Origin: Sphingomonas sp. IC-56
GTDB taxonomy: Bacteria > Pseudomonadota > Alphaproteobacteria > Sphingomonadales > Sphingomonadaceae
Assembly (NCBI RefSeq): GCF_021043375.1
Contig: NZ_JAJNDV010000007.1
Span: forward strand, 62,001-126,000
DNA: 64,000 nucleotides
Direction of reading: 5' to 3'
Made by a program: the position numbers and the translations under genes. A model generated the notes under the pieces. The model saw only the letters and a program-made list of their open reading frames with translations. It did not search any database and was not told the DNA's origin. Shown here in pieces: positions 25,148-33,725 of this stretch (position 1 is its first letter; each line of letters begins with the position of its first letter).

Positions 25148-26581
25148 TCAGCGAGCCAGCAAGGCGCCGACGTCACCCCGCTCGAACGCCGCACACGCGC
25201 CCGCCACCGCCTCGCGGAACCGTGCATCCTCCGCCAGCCGCGCCGGGAACACCTGCCGCACGCCCAACAAGGCCGCGACAGGCTCCGGCCCGGTCGCCGC
25301 CCGCACCAGCACATCCTTCAACGGGTCGGTAATCGGCTCGCCCGCCAGTCCCATGCGCCGCGCGAACGCCATCCACGCCGCCACGGGCACCGCCAGCCGC
25401 TGCACGCTCCGCCCAGCGTCGAGCGCGTCCGCCACCGTATCCAGCAGGCGGTAGGGCAGCTTCTGCGACCCATCCCAAGCGATCTGCGCCAACAGGTGCC
25501 GAATCGCCGGATTGCGAAACCGCTCCAGCACCGCATCGGCATAGCCCGCCACATCCAGCCCCTCGACCGGCTTCAGCGACCCGGCGATGTCCTGATGCAT
25601 CAACCGCGCGACGAACCCGCCCAGCGCCGCATCGGACACCGCCTCGAACACCGTCTCGTGCCCCAGCGCCAGTCCGATATAGGCCAGGCTCGAATGCGCC
25701 CCGTTCAGGACCCGCAACTTCGCCTGCTCATAGCCGCGCACGTCTGCGGTCAGCGTCACGCCTGCGGAGCCCAGATCCGGCGCATCGGCCATGTCGAAAC
25801 GCTGTAGCACCCACTGCGTAAAGCGCTCGCGCTGCACCGCCGCCAGGTCTGCCACGCCCAGCGCGCCCTCCACTCTGGCGAGGAACGCCGCGTCGCTTGC
25901 CGGGGTGATCGAATCCACCATCGAATCTGGAAACGCCACCTCTGCCTCGATCCATTGGGCCAAGTCAGGGTCATGTTCCCGCGCCAGCGCCGCGCACGCC
26001 GCGCGCAGCTTCGCACCGTTGCCGGTCATGTTGTCGCAGCACAGCATCGCGAACGGCGCTAAGCCCGCTGCACGCCGCTCGCGCAGCCCCGCCACGATCC
26101 AACCAATCACGCTCGCGGGCTCGGCGGGCGCGTTCAGATCATGGACAATGTCGGGATGCGCGAAGTCCAGCGTTCCATCGCCACCGAGGCAATAGCCTTT
26201 CTCGGTCACCGTGCTCGTCGCGATCCGCACCTGCGGTTTCGCCAACAACGCACGCAGCCGCGCGCCTTCGCCCGGCCCGATCGCCTCCGAATGCGCCGCC
26301 ACCACGCGCATGCTCGGCTCGCGATCGATCACTGCCAGCGTGTAGAGTCCGTCCTGCCGCTTGAGTGCATCCGTGGTGCTTCCGCTGCGCAGCGAAACCG
26401 CAGCAATGCCCCAGCGCGGATCGGCGTCAAGCACCCGGTCGACATAGTGCGCCTGGTGCGCCCGGTGGAATGCCCCAGGCCCGAAATGGACGATCCCGGT
26501 GGTGATCCCCGCCGGATCATGCCCGGGCCTATGAATTGCGTGGGGAAGGGCGGAAAGCGCCGAGCGGGTCAGGATTGCCAT
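25148..26581 (-). CDS. Mannitol dehydrogenase-family protein (fructuronate reductase-like)
   Basis: Encodes 477 residues of the long-chain polyol dehydrogenase family. The N-terminal NAD domain begins IVHFGPGAFHRAHQAHYVDRVL. The catalytic segment is KLRVLNGAHSSLAYIGL, with the Lys...Asn-x2-His typical of mannitol 2-dehydrogenase and UxuB. The sequence is closest in feel to fructuronate/mannonate or polyol reductases, but substrate choice is uncertain. No uronate gene lies beside it. The plus-strand neighbour hisZ is unrelated. Confidence 0.85.
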   Translation of the reverse strand: MAILTRSALSALPHAIHRPGHDPAGITTGIVHFGPGAFHRAHQAHYVDRVLDADPRWGIAAVSLRSGSTTDALKRQDGLYTLAVIDREPSMRVVAAHSEAIGPGEGARLRALLAKPQVRIATSTVTEKGYCLGGDGTLDFAHPDIVHDLNAPAEPASVIGWIVAGLRERRAAGLAPFAMLCCDNMTGNGAKLRAACAALAREHDPDLAQWIEAEVAFPDSMVDSITPASDAAFLARVEGALGVADLAAVQRERFTQWVLQRFDMADAPDLGSAGVTLTADVRGYEQAKLRVLNGAHSSLAYIGLALGHETVFEAVSDAALGGFVARLMHQDIAGSLKPVEGLDVAGYADAVLERFRNPAIRHLLAQIAWDGSQKLPYRLLDTVADALDAGRSVQRLAVPVAAWMAFARRMGLAGEPITDPLKDVLVRAATGPEPVAALLGVRQVFPARLAEDARFREAVAGACAAFERGDVGALLAR

Positions 26582-26640
26582 GCCGCAAGCAATCAGGGGG
26601 CGACACCTGTGTCAATGTGGGGGGCGGTTTCCTTCTCTAC

Positions 26641-26723
26641 GTCACCCCGGCCTTGAGCCGGGGTCCCGCTAGATCCTAGCAGGCAGAAGAAGAAGCGGGA
26701 TCCCGGCTCAAGGCCGGGATGAC
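26641..26723. repeat. 30-bp imperfect inverted repeat
   Basis: Arms 26641-26670 (GTCACCCCGGCCTTGAGCCG...) and 26694-26723 are inverse copies with 28 of 30 matches, and both mismatches allow G-T pairing. Each arm also contains an internal CCCCGG/CCGGGG palindrome. A solo relative is at 5441-5470. Confidence 0.85.
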
Positions 26724-26739
26724 AGTGGGAGAAAGCATT

Positions 26740-26873
26740 GTTCGCGCAGAGGCGCAGAGGACGCAGAGGAGATGGTCCGCGCGACAGCGCGCCTCAAACA
26801 TCGCGGGATCAAAGGAAGGGCTACTGGCGAAGCCGGGCCAACCCCTTTGCGCTCTCTGCGCCTCTGCGCGAAC
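26740..26873. repeat. GTTCGCGCAGAGGCGC inverted repeat, copy 1
   Basis: The left end 26740-26759 (GTTCGCGCAGAGGCGCAGAG) and right end 26854-26873 are exact reverse complements over 20 bases, separated by 94 bases. A second element with the same ends lies at 55612-55764. Both sit just beyond the 3' end of a minus-strand gene. Confidence 0.85.
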
Positions 26874-26896
26874 CCACCTTCTTCCAACCAGCACGT

Positions 26897-27835
26897 CTAA
26901 CGCGGCCAGCCCCTCGAGGCAGCATCCTTGGGCATCAGGAACCGCACCTGCCGGTTGGGAAAGTCGATATCCACCCGCCGGAAACTGCGCAGCGCGTCCA
27001 TACCGAGCAGCAGCGCCGGATGCTCGGACAAGCCAAAGCGACGAAACGGCTCCACATCGGCAAAGGCAACCGGCAGTTCGCCAAACTGCACCCGCCCCAC
27101 GGTGACGTCGGGAATGGTGGTATAGGCCGCCACCGTGGTCTCGCCGGTCACACTGGTCAGCTCCACCGGCTCGGCTTGCGCCGCCCGCCGGCCGATCCGC
27201 TTGCGCAGGGCGCTGTTGCCCATGGTCACCGCCGATCCGGTATCCAGCACCACGCGGATGCGCGTCGATCCGTAAAAGGCATCGGTCACGATCAACTGCC
27301 CGAACAGGCTCTTGGCGGTCACCACGATCTCGTCCGGGGACCGCCGGGCCCGCTTGTTCCGCTTGCTGCTCGGCTGCACTGCCATTTCGAGCTTTTCGAA
27401 ATCGATCGAGACCTGATGGTCCTTCAGCGTGTCGATACCCAGCAATCCGGCCGCGCCCAGATGGCGCGCGAACAGCGCGGGGGCGACTACGCGGTGCGGC
27501 TTGCCGATCGTGCGGATCGCCAGATCGGGCACGATGACAGTCTCCACACGGCCGGTCCCGGTCATTGACGTCAGCGATACGGGCTTGCCCGGCGCCAGCC
27601 GCAGCACCTGCGCCAGTTCGCGCGAGACCACCGACCGCTCGGCCCCCGTGTCGATGATGAACTTGTACGGCCCCCTGCTGCCGATCGCCACAGGCACGGT
27701 CAGCCGCGCATCGGCCTGTTCCAGCGCCAGAAGCATCGCTTCCGGGGACGGTTCCGCAATCGCCAGCTCCTGCCCAGCGCCGGGAGCGGCACAGGCCAGG
27801 CAGCCGATCAGAAGGAACCGCCCGACTCGCTTCAT
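26897..27835 (-). CDS. Double retropepsin-like aspartic protease domain protein
   Basis: Encodes 312 residues with a signal peptide (residues 1-20). Two pepsin-type half-domains are fused in one chain: the first has FIIDTGAERSVVS (Asp62) and LLGIDTL, the second VVLDTGSAVTMGN (Asp198) and LLGMDAL. Single-domain retropepsins act as homodimers; here one polypeptide could supply both catalytic aspartates. The substrate is unknown and a periplasmic location is predicted. It stands alone, 51 bases downstream of the helicase stop on the same strand. Confidence 0.85.
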   Translation of the reverse strand: MKRVGRFLLIGCLACAAPGAGQELAIAEPSPEAMLLALEQADARLTVPVAIGSRGPYKFIIDTGAERSVVSRELAQVLRLAPGKPVSLTSMTGTGRVETVIVPDLAIRTIGKPHRVVAPALFARHLGAAGLLGIDTLKDHQVSIDFEKLEMAVQPSSKRNKRARRSPDEIVVTAKSLFGQLIVTDAFYGSTRIRVVLDTGSAVTMGNSALRKRIGRRAAQAEPVELTSVTGETTVAAYTTIPDVTVGRVQFGELPVAFADVEPFRRFGLSEHPALLLGMDALRSFRRVDIDFPNRQVRFLMPKDAASRGWPR

Positions 27836-27886
27836 GCATGAAGCCTACGCCTGTCGATGCTGCGCAACAATCCGCGCAGCTGAGGC

Positions 27887-30310
27887 TCAGTCGACCCGCA
27901 TCGCCTCCGCCGCGATCGCCGCCTCTGCCTCAGCCCACAAGGCGTCCTCGCCCGATCCCTGCACCACTTTTTCGCGACCGATCATGATCAGCACCGGCAC
28001 AGCCATCGGGCTCACCCGCTCCAGGTCGACATGCAGCATCTGCTCAGCCGCGCCGTCCAGCAGCCGAGCGAGCCGTCCCACGTCGGTCATCCGCGCCCGG
28101 GCATCCTCCCATGCCGCTCGTAGCAACAGATGGTCGGGCTCATATTTGCGCAGCACGTCGTAGATCAGGTCGGTGGAAAAGGTGACCTGACGCCCGCTCT
28201 TCTTCTTGCCCGGCACCTGCCGCTCGACCAACCCGCCGATGATCGCCACCTCGCGAAATGCCCGCTTGAGCAGCGCCGATTGCTGCACCCAGTCGACGAA
28301 CTCGTGCTCCAGAATGTCGGGTGAGAACAAAGCCGCCGGATCGGTGATCTTCTCCAGCCCATACACTGCCAGCGCATAATCATTGGCGACGAAGCCCAGG
28401 GGCTTCAGTCCCATCGCCTCCATCCGCCGGGTGAGCAGCATGCCGAGCGACTGGTGCGCGTTCCACCCCTCGAAGCTATAGGCGACCATGTGGTGCCGCC
28501 CTTCATGCGGGAAGGTCTCCACCAGCAACTGCCCCGGTGCAGGCAACACCGATCGGTGCAACTGCACCTCCAGCCACTCGCGCACATCGTCCGGAAAGCG
28601 CGCCCATTGGCTCTGATCGTGCAGGAAGGCCCTGACCCGATCGGCGAGCGTGGAGGTGATCGCGAGCCGTGCCCCCATATACGACACGAACCGCGCCTGC
28701 TTGGACGTGGCGCGGACGATCAGGTCGGTCAGCTCGACGCGCTCGACCTCCAGCGCAAGACCGGCAAAGAAAAAGGTGTCGCCCGGCGCCAGCTGCGTGC
28801 CGAACGCTTCCTCCACCTTGCCCAGCCGCCGCCCGTTTTTGAAGCGCACTTCCAGCATGGGAGCCTCGACGATGATGCCAGCATTCAGCCGATGCTGCGC
28901 AATAAAACCGGGCTTCGTGACCCGCCACATGCCGTCCTGCCCGCGGGTCAGCCGCTTGAACCGGTCATAGGCCTTTAGCGAATAGCCGCCATCGGCGATG
29001 AAGTTCAGCACTCGGTCGAAGATCTCGCCGTCCAGCGCGGAATAGGGGAGGGCGGCGCGCACCTCCTCCAGCATCTCGGGCCCGGAAAACGGCGCCGCGC
29101 ACGCGCAGCCCATGACATGCTGGGCCAGCACGTCGAGCGATCCGGAGCGGAAGGTGTCAACATCGAGGTCGCCTTCCTCGACTGCGTCGAGCGCCGCGCG
29201 CGCCTCCAGATACTCGAAGCGGTTGCCCGGGATCAGCACCGCCTCGGACGGCTCGTCCAGCCGGTGATTGGCCCGCCCGATCCGTTGCAGCAGCCGCGAC
29301 GATCCCTTGGGCGCCCCCATCTGGATCACGCAATCGACATCGCCCCAGTCCACGCCGAGGTCTAGGCTGGCCGTCGCCACCAGCGCGCGCAATTGGCCGT
29401 CCGCCATTGCCTGTTCAGCCTTGCGCCGCGCCTCCAGGCTCAAACTGCCATGGTGCACGCCGATCGGCAGCTTGAGCTCGTTGACCTTCCAAAGCTGCTG
29501 GAACACCAGCTCGGCCAGCCCGCGCGTGTTGCAGAAGACGATGGTCGTCCTGTGCGTCTCGATCTCCGCCATCACCTGCGGGATGGCATAGATGCCCGAA
29601 TGCCCGGCCCAGGGCACCCGCCCCTCGGGCAGCAGGATGGCGATGTTGGGATCGGCGCCCTTGTCGCCCTGCACCAGCGTCACGCTGTCGATATCGCCGT
29701 GCGGCGCCAACCAGGCGCGATAACCGTCGGGATCGCGCACCGTCGCGGATAGCGCCACGCGCCGCAGTCCCGGGGCGAGCCGTTGCAGCCGCGCCATCGC
29801 TAGCGCCAGCAGGTCGCCACGCTTGCCGGTGGCAAAGGCATGAACCTCGTCGATCACCACCGTTTTCAGGTCGGAAAACATGGTGAGGCTGTCTTCGTAG
29901 GACAGCAGCAGGCTGAGCGATTCAGGCGTGGTCAGCAGGATCTGCGGGGGCCGCGCCCGTTGCCGCATCTTGCGGTCGTGCGGCGTGTCGCCGCTCCGCG
30001 TTTCCACCCGGATCGGCAGCTTCATTTCTTCGATCGGGTTCAACAGGTTACGCTGAACGTCGACGGCAAGCGCCTTGAGCGGCGAAATATAGAGCGTGTG
30101 CAGCCCCTCTACGGGACGCTCTACTAGGTCGATCAAAGTCGGCAGGAACCCGGCTAACGTCTTGCCCGCCCCGGTCGGCGCGACCAGCAACGCATGCCGA
30201 TCCGCGCGCGCGGCCGCGGCCATTTCCAGTTGGTGCCGGCGCGGCGCCCAGCCACGCGCGGCAAACCAGCCCGCCAGGGGTTCGGGAAGTGCGCCGATGG
30301 GATCGCTCAC
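27887..30310 (-). CDS. Ligase-associated DNA damage response helicase (Lhr-type DExH)
   Basis: Encodes 807 residues. The helicase core has Walker A in LLVAPTGAGKTLAGFLPTLI (about residue 45), TTPESLSLLL, the DEVH box in VVIDEVHAF, and motif VI LLQRIGRANHR. A winged-helix and Lhr-like C-terminal region follow. Helicases of this group occur with a bacterial ATP-dependent ligase and an MBL-fold exonuclease in a repair set; the exonuclease is at 30639-31634 here. The DNA substrate and exact damage are not established from sequence. The small membrane gene upstream on the same strand is 40 bases away. Confidence 0.92.
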   Translation of the reverse strand: MSDPIGALPEPLAGWFAARGWAPRRHQLEMAAAARADRHALLVAPTGAGKTLAGFLPTLIDLVERPVEGLHTLYISPLKALAVDVQRNLLNPIEEMKLPIRVETRSGDTPHDRKMRQRARPPQILLTTPESLSLLLSYEDSLTMFSDLKTVVIDEVHAFATGKRGDLLALAMARLQRLAPGLRRVALSATVRDPDGYRAWLAPHGDIDSVTLVQGDKGADPNIAILLPEGRVPWAGHSGIYAIPQVMAEIETHRTTIVFCNTRGLAELVFQQLWKVNELKLPIGVHHGSLSLEARRKAEQAMADGQLRALVATASLDLGVDWGDVDCVIQMGAPKGSSRLLQRIGRANHRLDEPSEAVLIPGNRFEYLEARAALDAVEEGDLDVDTFRSGSLDVLAQHVMGCACAAPFSGPEMLEEVRAALPYSALDGEIFDRVLNFIADGGYSLKAYDRFKRLTRGQDGMWRVTKPGFIAQHRLNAGIIVEAPMLEVRFKNGRRLGKVEEAFGTQLAPGDTFFFAGLALEVERVELTDLIVRATSKQARFVSYMGARLAITSTLADRVRAFLHDQSQWARFPDDVREWLEVQLHRSVLPAPGQLLVETFPHEGRHHMVAYSFEGWNAHQSLGMLLTRRMEAMGLKPLGFVANDYALAVYGLEKITDPAALFSPDILEHEFVDWVQQSALLKRAFREVAIIGGLVERQVPGKKKSGRQVTFSTDLIYDVLRKYEPDHLLLRAAWEDARARMTDVGRLARLLDGAAEQMLHVDLERVSPMAVPVLIMIGREKVVQGSGEDALWAEAEAAIAAEAMRVD

Positions 30311-30350
30311 GCGTCAGCGGTGGCGCGATCCCGCGACATAGGCAAGCGTG

Positions 30351-30542
30351 TCAGGCGACGCCGCCGTTCTGGCGTGCCTTGTCCTCGCGGTCCTGCTGAT
30401 CGTACAGGTCGCGCGTCGCTGCTTCGGTGTGGGCGATGTCGCGGCGGGAGCCGCGATTGTGCAGCATCGCCCAGGCGATCGCGATGGCGAGCAGGATGGG
30501 GCCAACGATTACCATCACGCCTTGGATGTTAGACAGGTCCAT
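30351..30542 (-). CDS. Small single-pass membrane protein
   Basis: Encodes 63 residues. A hydrophobic helix (GVMVIVGPILLAIAIAWAML, residues 8-27) is followed by a highly charged tail (RGSRRDIAHTEAATRDLYDQ). ATG 30542 is supported by GGAAAGG nine bases upstream. It is upstream of and co-directional with the repair helicase and divergent from the exonuclease. I recognise no family; its place suggests possible co-expression with the repair genes. Confidence 0.72.
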   Translation of the reverse strand: MDLSNIQGVMVIVGPILLAIAIAWAMLHNRGSRRDIAHTEAATRDLYDQQDREDKARQNGGVA

Positions 30543-30638
30543 GGGTGTACCTTTCCGGCTTCGGTTCATCTCCCCAACGAAGCCGGGGCCGTATTCGATC
30601 CAATTGGAACCCCAGCGCCGCAGAACCATATATCTTGC

Positions 30639-31634
30639 ATGGCATTAGGCAGTTGGATCGAACCGCATCCCACGGGCATCTACATCCCCGCAGCGGATGC
30701 ATGGGTCGATCCCTCGCAGCCGGTGGAACGTGCACTGGTCACGCATGGCCATGCCGACCACGCCCGCGGCGGCCATGGTCAGGTATGGGCTACGCCCGGT
30801 ACGCTGGCGATCATGGACTGCCGCTATGGCGCGCAGAATGGCCGAGCGTGCGATTATGGCGACGTGATCCGCATGGGTGATGTGGATATCAGCTTCGTGC
30901 CTGCCGGCCATGTGCTCGGCTCTTCGCAGATCGTGCTCGAACATGCCGGCGAGCGGGTAGTGGTTTCGGGCGATTACAAGCGCCGCGAGGACCCGACCTG
31001 CGAGCCTTTCCAGCCGGTGCCGTGCGATATCTTCATCACCGAGGCGACGTTTGGCCTGCCTGTGTTCCGGCATCCTGAAACGCATGACGAGATGGACAAG
31101 CTGCTCGCGGCGCTCAGGGCCGAACCCACCCGCTGCATCCTGGTGGGGGCCTATGCGCTGGGCAAGGCGCAGCGGGTGATTCGCGAACTGCGCGTGATGG
31201 GGTTCGACGATCCCATCTACATTCACGGCGCACTTCAGCGGCTGTGTGACCTGTATGTCGAACATGGCGTGGATCTGGGCGACCTCCGCCCTGCTACTGG
31301 AGCCACCAAGGCGGAGCTTCAGGGCCGCATCATCCTGGCGCCGCCGGGCACGCTGAACGACCGCTGGTCCAGACGGCTGCCCGATCCGATCACGGCAATG
31401 GCGTCAGGCTGGATGCGAGTGCGGCAGCGCGCACGCCAGCGGAACATCGAACTGCCGCTGATCCTGTCCGACCACGCCGATTGGGACGAACTGACCCAGA
31501 CGATCCAGGAGATCGCGCCGCGCGAAGTGTGGGTGACGCATGGCCGCGAGGATGCGCTGGTCCACTGGTGCCGGATGCGCCAGATCAAGGCCCGGGCGCT
31601 CGACCTCGTCGGCTTCGAAGATGAAGACGACTGA
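30639..31634 (+). CDS. Ligase-associated DNA damage response exonuclease (MBL fold)
   Basis: Encodes 331 residues of the metallo-beta-lactamase/beta-CASP nuclease type. Metal-binding motif 1 is VTHGHADHARGG; further ligands are in AGHVLGSSQ, VVSGDYKRRED, LSDHADWDEL and VTHGRED. Such enzymes are found with the Lhr-type helicase and ATP-dependent ligase in a repair set. Start ATG 30639 gives MALGSWIEPHPTGIYIP, the usual N terminus. It is transcribed away from the helicase, with a 96-base gap to the small membrane gene. Confidence 0.92.
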   Translation: MALGSWIEPHPTGIYIPAADAWVDPSQPVERALVTHGHADHARGGHGQVWATPGTLAIMDCRYGAQNGRACDYGDVIRMGDVDISFVPAGHVLGSSQIVLEHAGERVVVSGDYKRREDPTCEPFQPVPCDIFITEATFGLPVFRHPETHDEMDKLLAALRAEPTRCILVGAYALGKAQRVIRELRVMGFDDPIYIHGALQRLCDLYVEHGVDLGDLRPATGATKAELQGRIILAPPGTLNDRWSRRLPDPITAMASGWMRVRQRARQRNIELPLILSDHADWDELTQTIQEIAPREVWVTHGREDALVHWCRMRQIKARALDLVGFEDEDD

Positions 31635-31783
31635 AGCGCCACCCTTCCAACAGCTTGGGATGTAGAATTTCGGCCGCTTGACTGGCGCGCCGCCGCATAC
31701 CTGCGGATGCTCTTTGAAAAGCCTTGGCGCCCTGTTGAACGCGCACTTCGCCTAAACTTTTCTAAACTTCCGCGGAAATGCGC

Positions 31784-32188
31784 TCAGCTTGCCACGCGCA
31801 GTGGTGCTTCGTCGCTTTCGCTGAACAGCCAGGCTTCGGCCTCCGCAAACGTGTCGAAGCAATAGGCACCACGCCCGGACAGTGCCCGCAGCAACTGGCT
31901 GCGGGCGAGCGTGCGGCCAATCACGAAGGCAAGCTTGCGCGACCGGTATTCCGGCGTGCCCAGCACGCCCTGAAAGGCGCCGACCATCTCCTGAGGCTGG
32001 ATCTTCATCTCGCGCAGATCGGTCAGCGTCAGATGCGCGTTGCGCGGGCAGACTAGCTGGGCGTGCGCTAAGACCCGCGCGGCTAGGAACCCTTGGATGT
32101 CATCGGGGCCGAACAGCCCTCCCATCGTGATCCGGACCAGATCCCGCTCGGGCTCGACATGGAAAGAGAAGTTCGCGCTCACCTGCAC
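31784..32188 (-). CDS. Hypothetical protein downstream of rpoN
   Basis: Encodes about 134 residues if GTG 32188 is the start (VQVSANFSFHVEPERDLVRI); GTG 32182 is also possible. The fold looks alpha/beta, with an early strand pair VRITMGGLFGPDDIQGFLAARVLAHAQL and later LTLTDLREM. This is reminiscent of SpoIIAA/STAS-like domains, but I am not certain. It starts 20 bases after rpoN on the same strand and is likely co-transcribed. In many proteobacteria this position holds hpf and ptsN, which are absent here. Confidence 0.6.
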   Translation of the reverse strand: MQVSANFSFHVEPERDLVRITMGGLFGPDDIQGFLAARVLAHAQLVCPRNAHLTLTDLREMKIQPQEMVGAFQGVLGTPEYRSRKLAFVIGRTLARSQLLRALSGRGAYCFDTFAEAEAWLFSESDEAPLRVAS

Positions 32189-32207
32189 ATTATAGAACGG
32201 TTGCGCC

Positions 32208-33722
32208 TCAGGCGGCGCCTGCGAGCGCCTTTTGCCTCCGTCGTTGTACGGAGCTGCCGATCCCCATTGCCTCACGATACTTGGCGACGGTACGCCGCGC
32301 AATGTCGAAGCCCTTCGCGTTGAGCAGCTCAACGAGGGTGTCGTCGGACAGGATCTTCTTGGGATCCTCGGCGGCGATCAACGCGCGGATCGCGCTCTTC
32401 ACGGCTTCAGCCGACACGGCCTCGCCGCCATCGGCCGCAGCAATCGCGCTGGTGAAGAAGTATTTGAGTTCGAACAGCCCGCGCGCGCAGCTCAGATATT
32501 TGTTCGACGTCACCCGGCTGACGGTCGATTCGTGCATCTCGATCGCCTCGGCCACCTGGCGCAGCGTCAGCGGGCGAAGATGCGCGACTCCTCGCAAGAA
32601 GAAAGCTTCCTGCTGCTTCACGATCTCGCTCGCGACCTTCACGATCGTGCGCTGGCGCTGGTCCAGCGCCTTGATCAGCCAATTGGCGCTGGCGAGGCAT
32701 TCGGTCAGCCACGCCTTGCTTGCCTTGTCCTGCGAGCCCGCCGAAACCTCTGCATGGTAGCTGCGGTTGACCAGCAGCCGGGGAAGGGTGGCGTTGTTCA
32801 GCTCCACCGCCCAGCCGCTCCCACGCCGCGCCACGAATACATCGGGGGTGACCGACGCGCTGGGCTCGCCACCAAAGCGGCATCCGGGCTTGGGATCATA
32901 GGAGCGCAGCTCGCGGATCATGTCGCCAAGATCCTCGTCGTCCACATCGCAGATGCGCTTCAGCCGCGCCATCTCACCGCGCGCGACCAGGTCGAGATTG
33001 TCGATCAACCGCGCCATGCAGGGATCGTAGCGGTCGGCTTCCTTGGCTTGGAGTGCCAGGCATTCGGACAGGCTGCGTGCGCCAACGCCAGTGGGGTCAA
33101 AGGTCTGAATGATCGCCAGCACCGCCTCGGCGCGCGCCAGCGGCACTTCCAGCCGGCTGGCGATGTCGAGCAACGCGCCTTGCAGATAGCCGCACTCGTC
33201 GATCTGATCGATGATCTGCGCGGCGATGAACAGGTCGGGTCCCGCCACGCTCGCCCCTGCTTGCGCCAGCAGATGGTCGCACAGGCTCATGCCCCCCGCG
33301 GGCATGTTGTCGAAGTCGGAGCCGTCTTCCGACATGCCGCCGCCACTGCCGGTCAGCCCCAGGCTGCCGTCCAGCCCCCCCATGCTGTCGGCTACCGAGT
33401 CGTGATGAAAGGTTTCGGCGGACAAGTCGACGTCGAGCGCTGCTTCCCCAAGCGCTTCGCCGCCGCTGGCCAGCAGTTCGCTGGCATCCGCTGGCCCGTC
33501 GCGCGGGGTGTCCCACTCGCCCTGATCCTCAGGCGGCAACGCATCGGGCGCATCCTGACCGCCGCCTTGGGTGTCGAGCAGCGGGTTTTTCTCCAGCTCC
33601 TCGGCGATGAATATCTCGACTTCCAGGTTGGACAGCGCCAGCAGCTTGATCGCCTGCTGAAGCTGCGGCGTCATCACCAGCGATTGCGACTGCCGCAGGT
33701 CGAGGCGAGGCGCGAGGCTCAT
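32208..33722 (-). CDS. rpoN: RNA polymerase sigma-54 factor
   Basis: Encodes 504 residues. Region I is Gln/Leu-rich (LRQSQSLVMTPQLQQAIKLL), followed by an acidic region II, the core-binding region, the helix-turn-helix (HESTVSRVTSNKY) and the RpoN box ARRTVAKYREAMGI near the C terminus. It directs polymerase to -24/-12 promoters under activator control, often for nitrogen or surface functions. It lies 3 bases after lptB in the lptC-lptA-lptB-rpoN order common in proteobacteria. Confidence 0.97.
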   Translation of the reverse strand: MSLAPRLDLRQSQSLVMTPQLQQAIKLLALSNLEVEIFIAEELEKNPLLDTQGGGQDAPDALPPEDQGEWDTPRDGPADASELLASGGEALGEAALDVDLSAETFHHDSVADSMGGLDGSLGLTGSGGGMSEDGSDFDNMPAGGMSLCDHLLAQAGASVAGPDLFIAAQIIDQIDECGYLQGALLDIASRLEVPLARAEAVLAIIQTFDPTGVGARSLSECLALQAKEADRYDPCMARLIDNLDLVARGEMARLKRICDVDDEDLGDMIRELRSYDPKPGCRFGGEPSASVTPDVFVARRGSGWAVELNNATLPRLLVNRSYHAEVSAGSQDKASKAWLTECLASANWLIKALDQRQRTIVKVASEIVKQQEAFFLRGVAHLRPLTLRQVAEAIEMHESTVSRVTSNKYLSCARGLFELKYFFTSAIAAADGGEAVSAEAVKSAIRALIAAEDPKKILSDDTLVELLNAKGFDIARRTVAKYREAMGIGSSVQRRRQKALAGAA

Positions 33723-33725
33723 AGT

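Larger units (their letters stand above)
26582..26896. other. Gene-free spacer filled by two inverted repeats
   Basis: These 315 bases between the divergent ends of the dehydrogenase start and the retropepsin-like stop contain no credible gene. Both strands translate into repeat-type peptides (EAQRTQRR, LCALCASAR) derived from the sequences listed separately. A promoter for the dehydrogenase should lie near 26582-26640, but I could not point to clear boxes. Confidence 0.7.

Noticed and set aside
26719..27105. Open frames with EAQRTQRR-type and CALCASAR-type peptides
   Set aside because: They translate the GTTCGCGCAGAGGCGC repeat. The same kind of peptides appears from the second copy near 55565-55801, so they are repeat artefacts.
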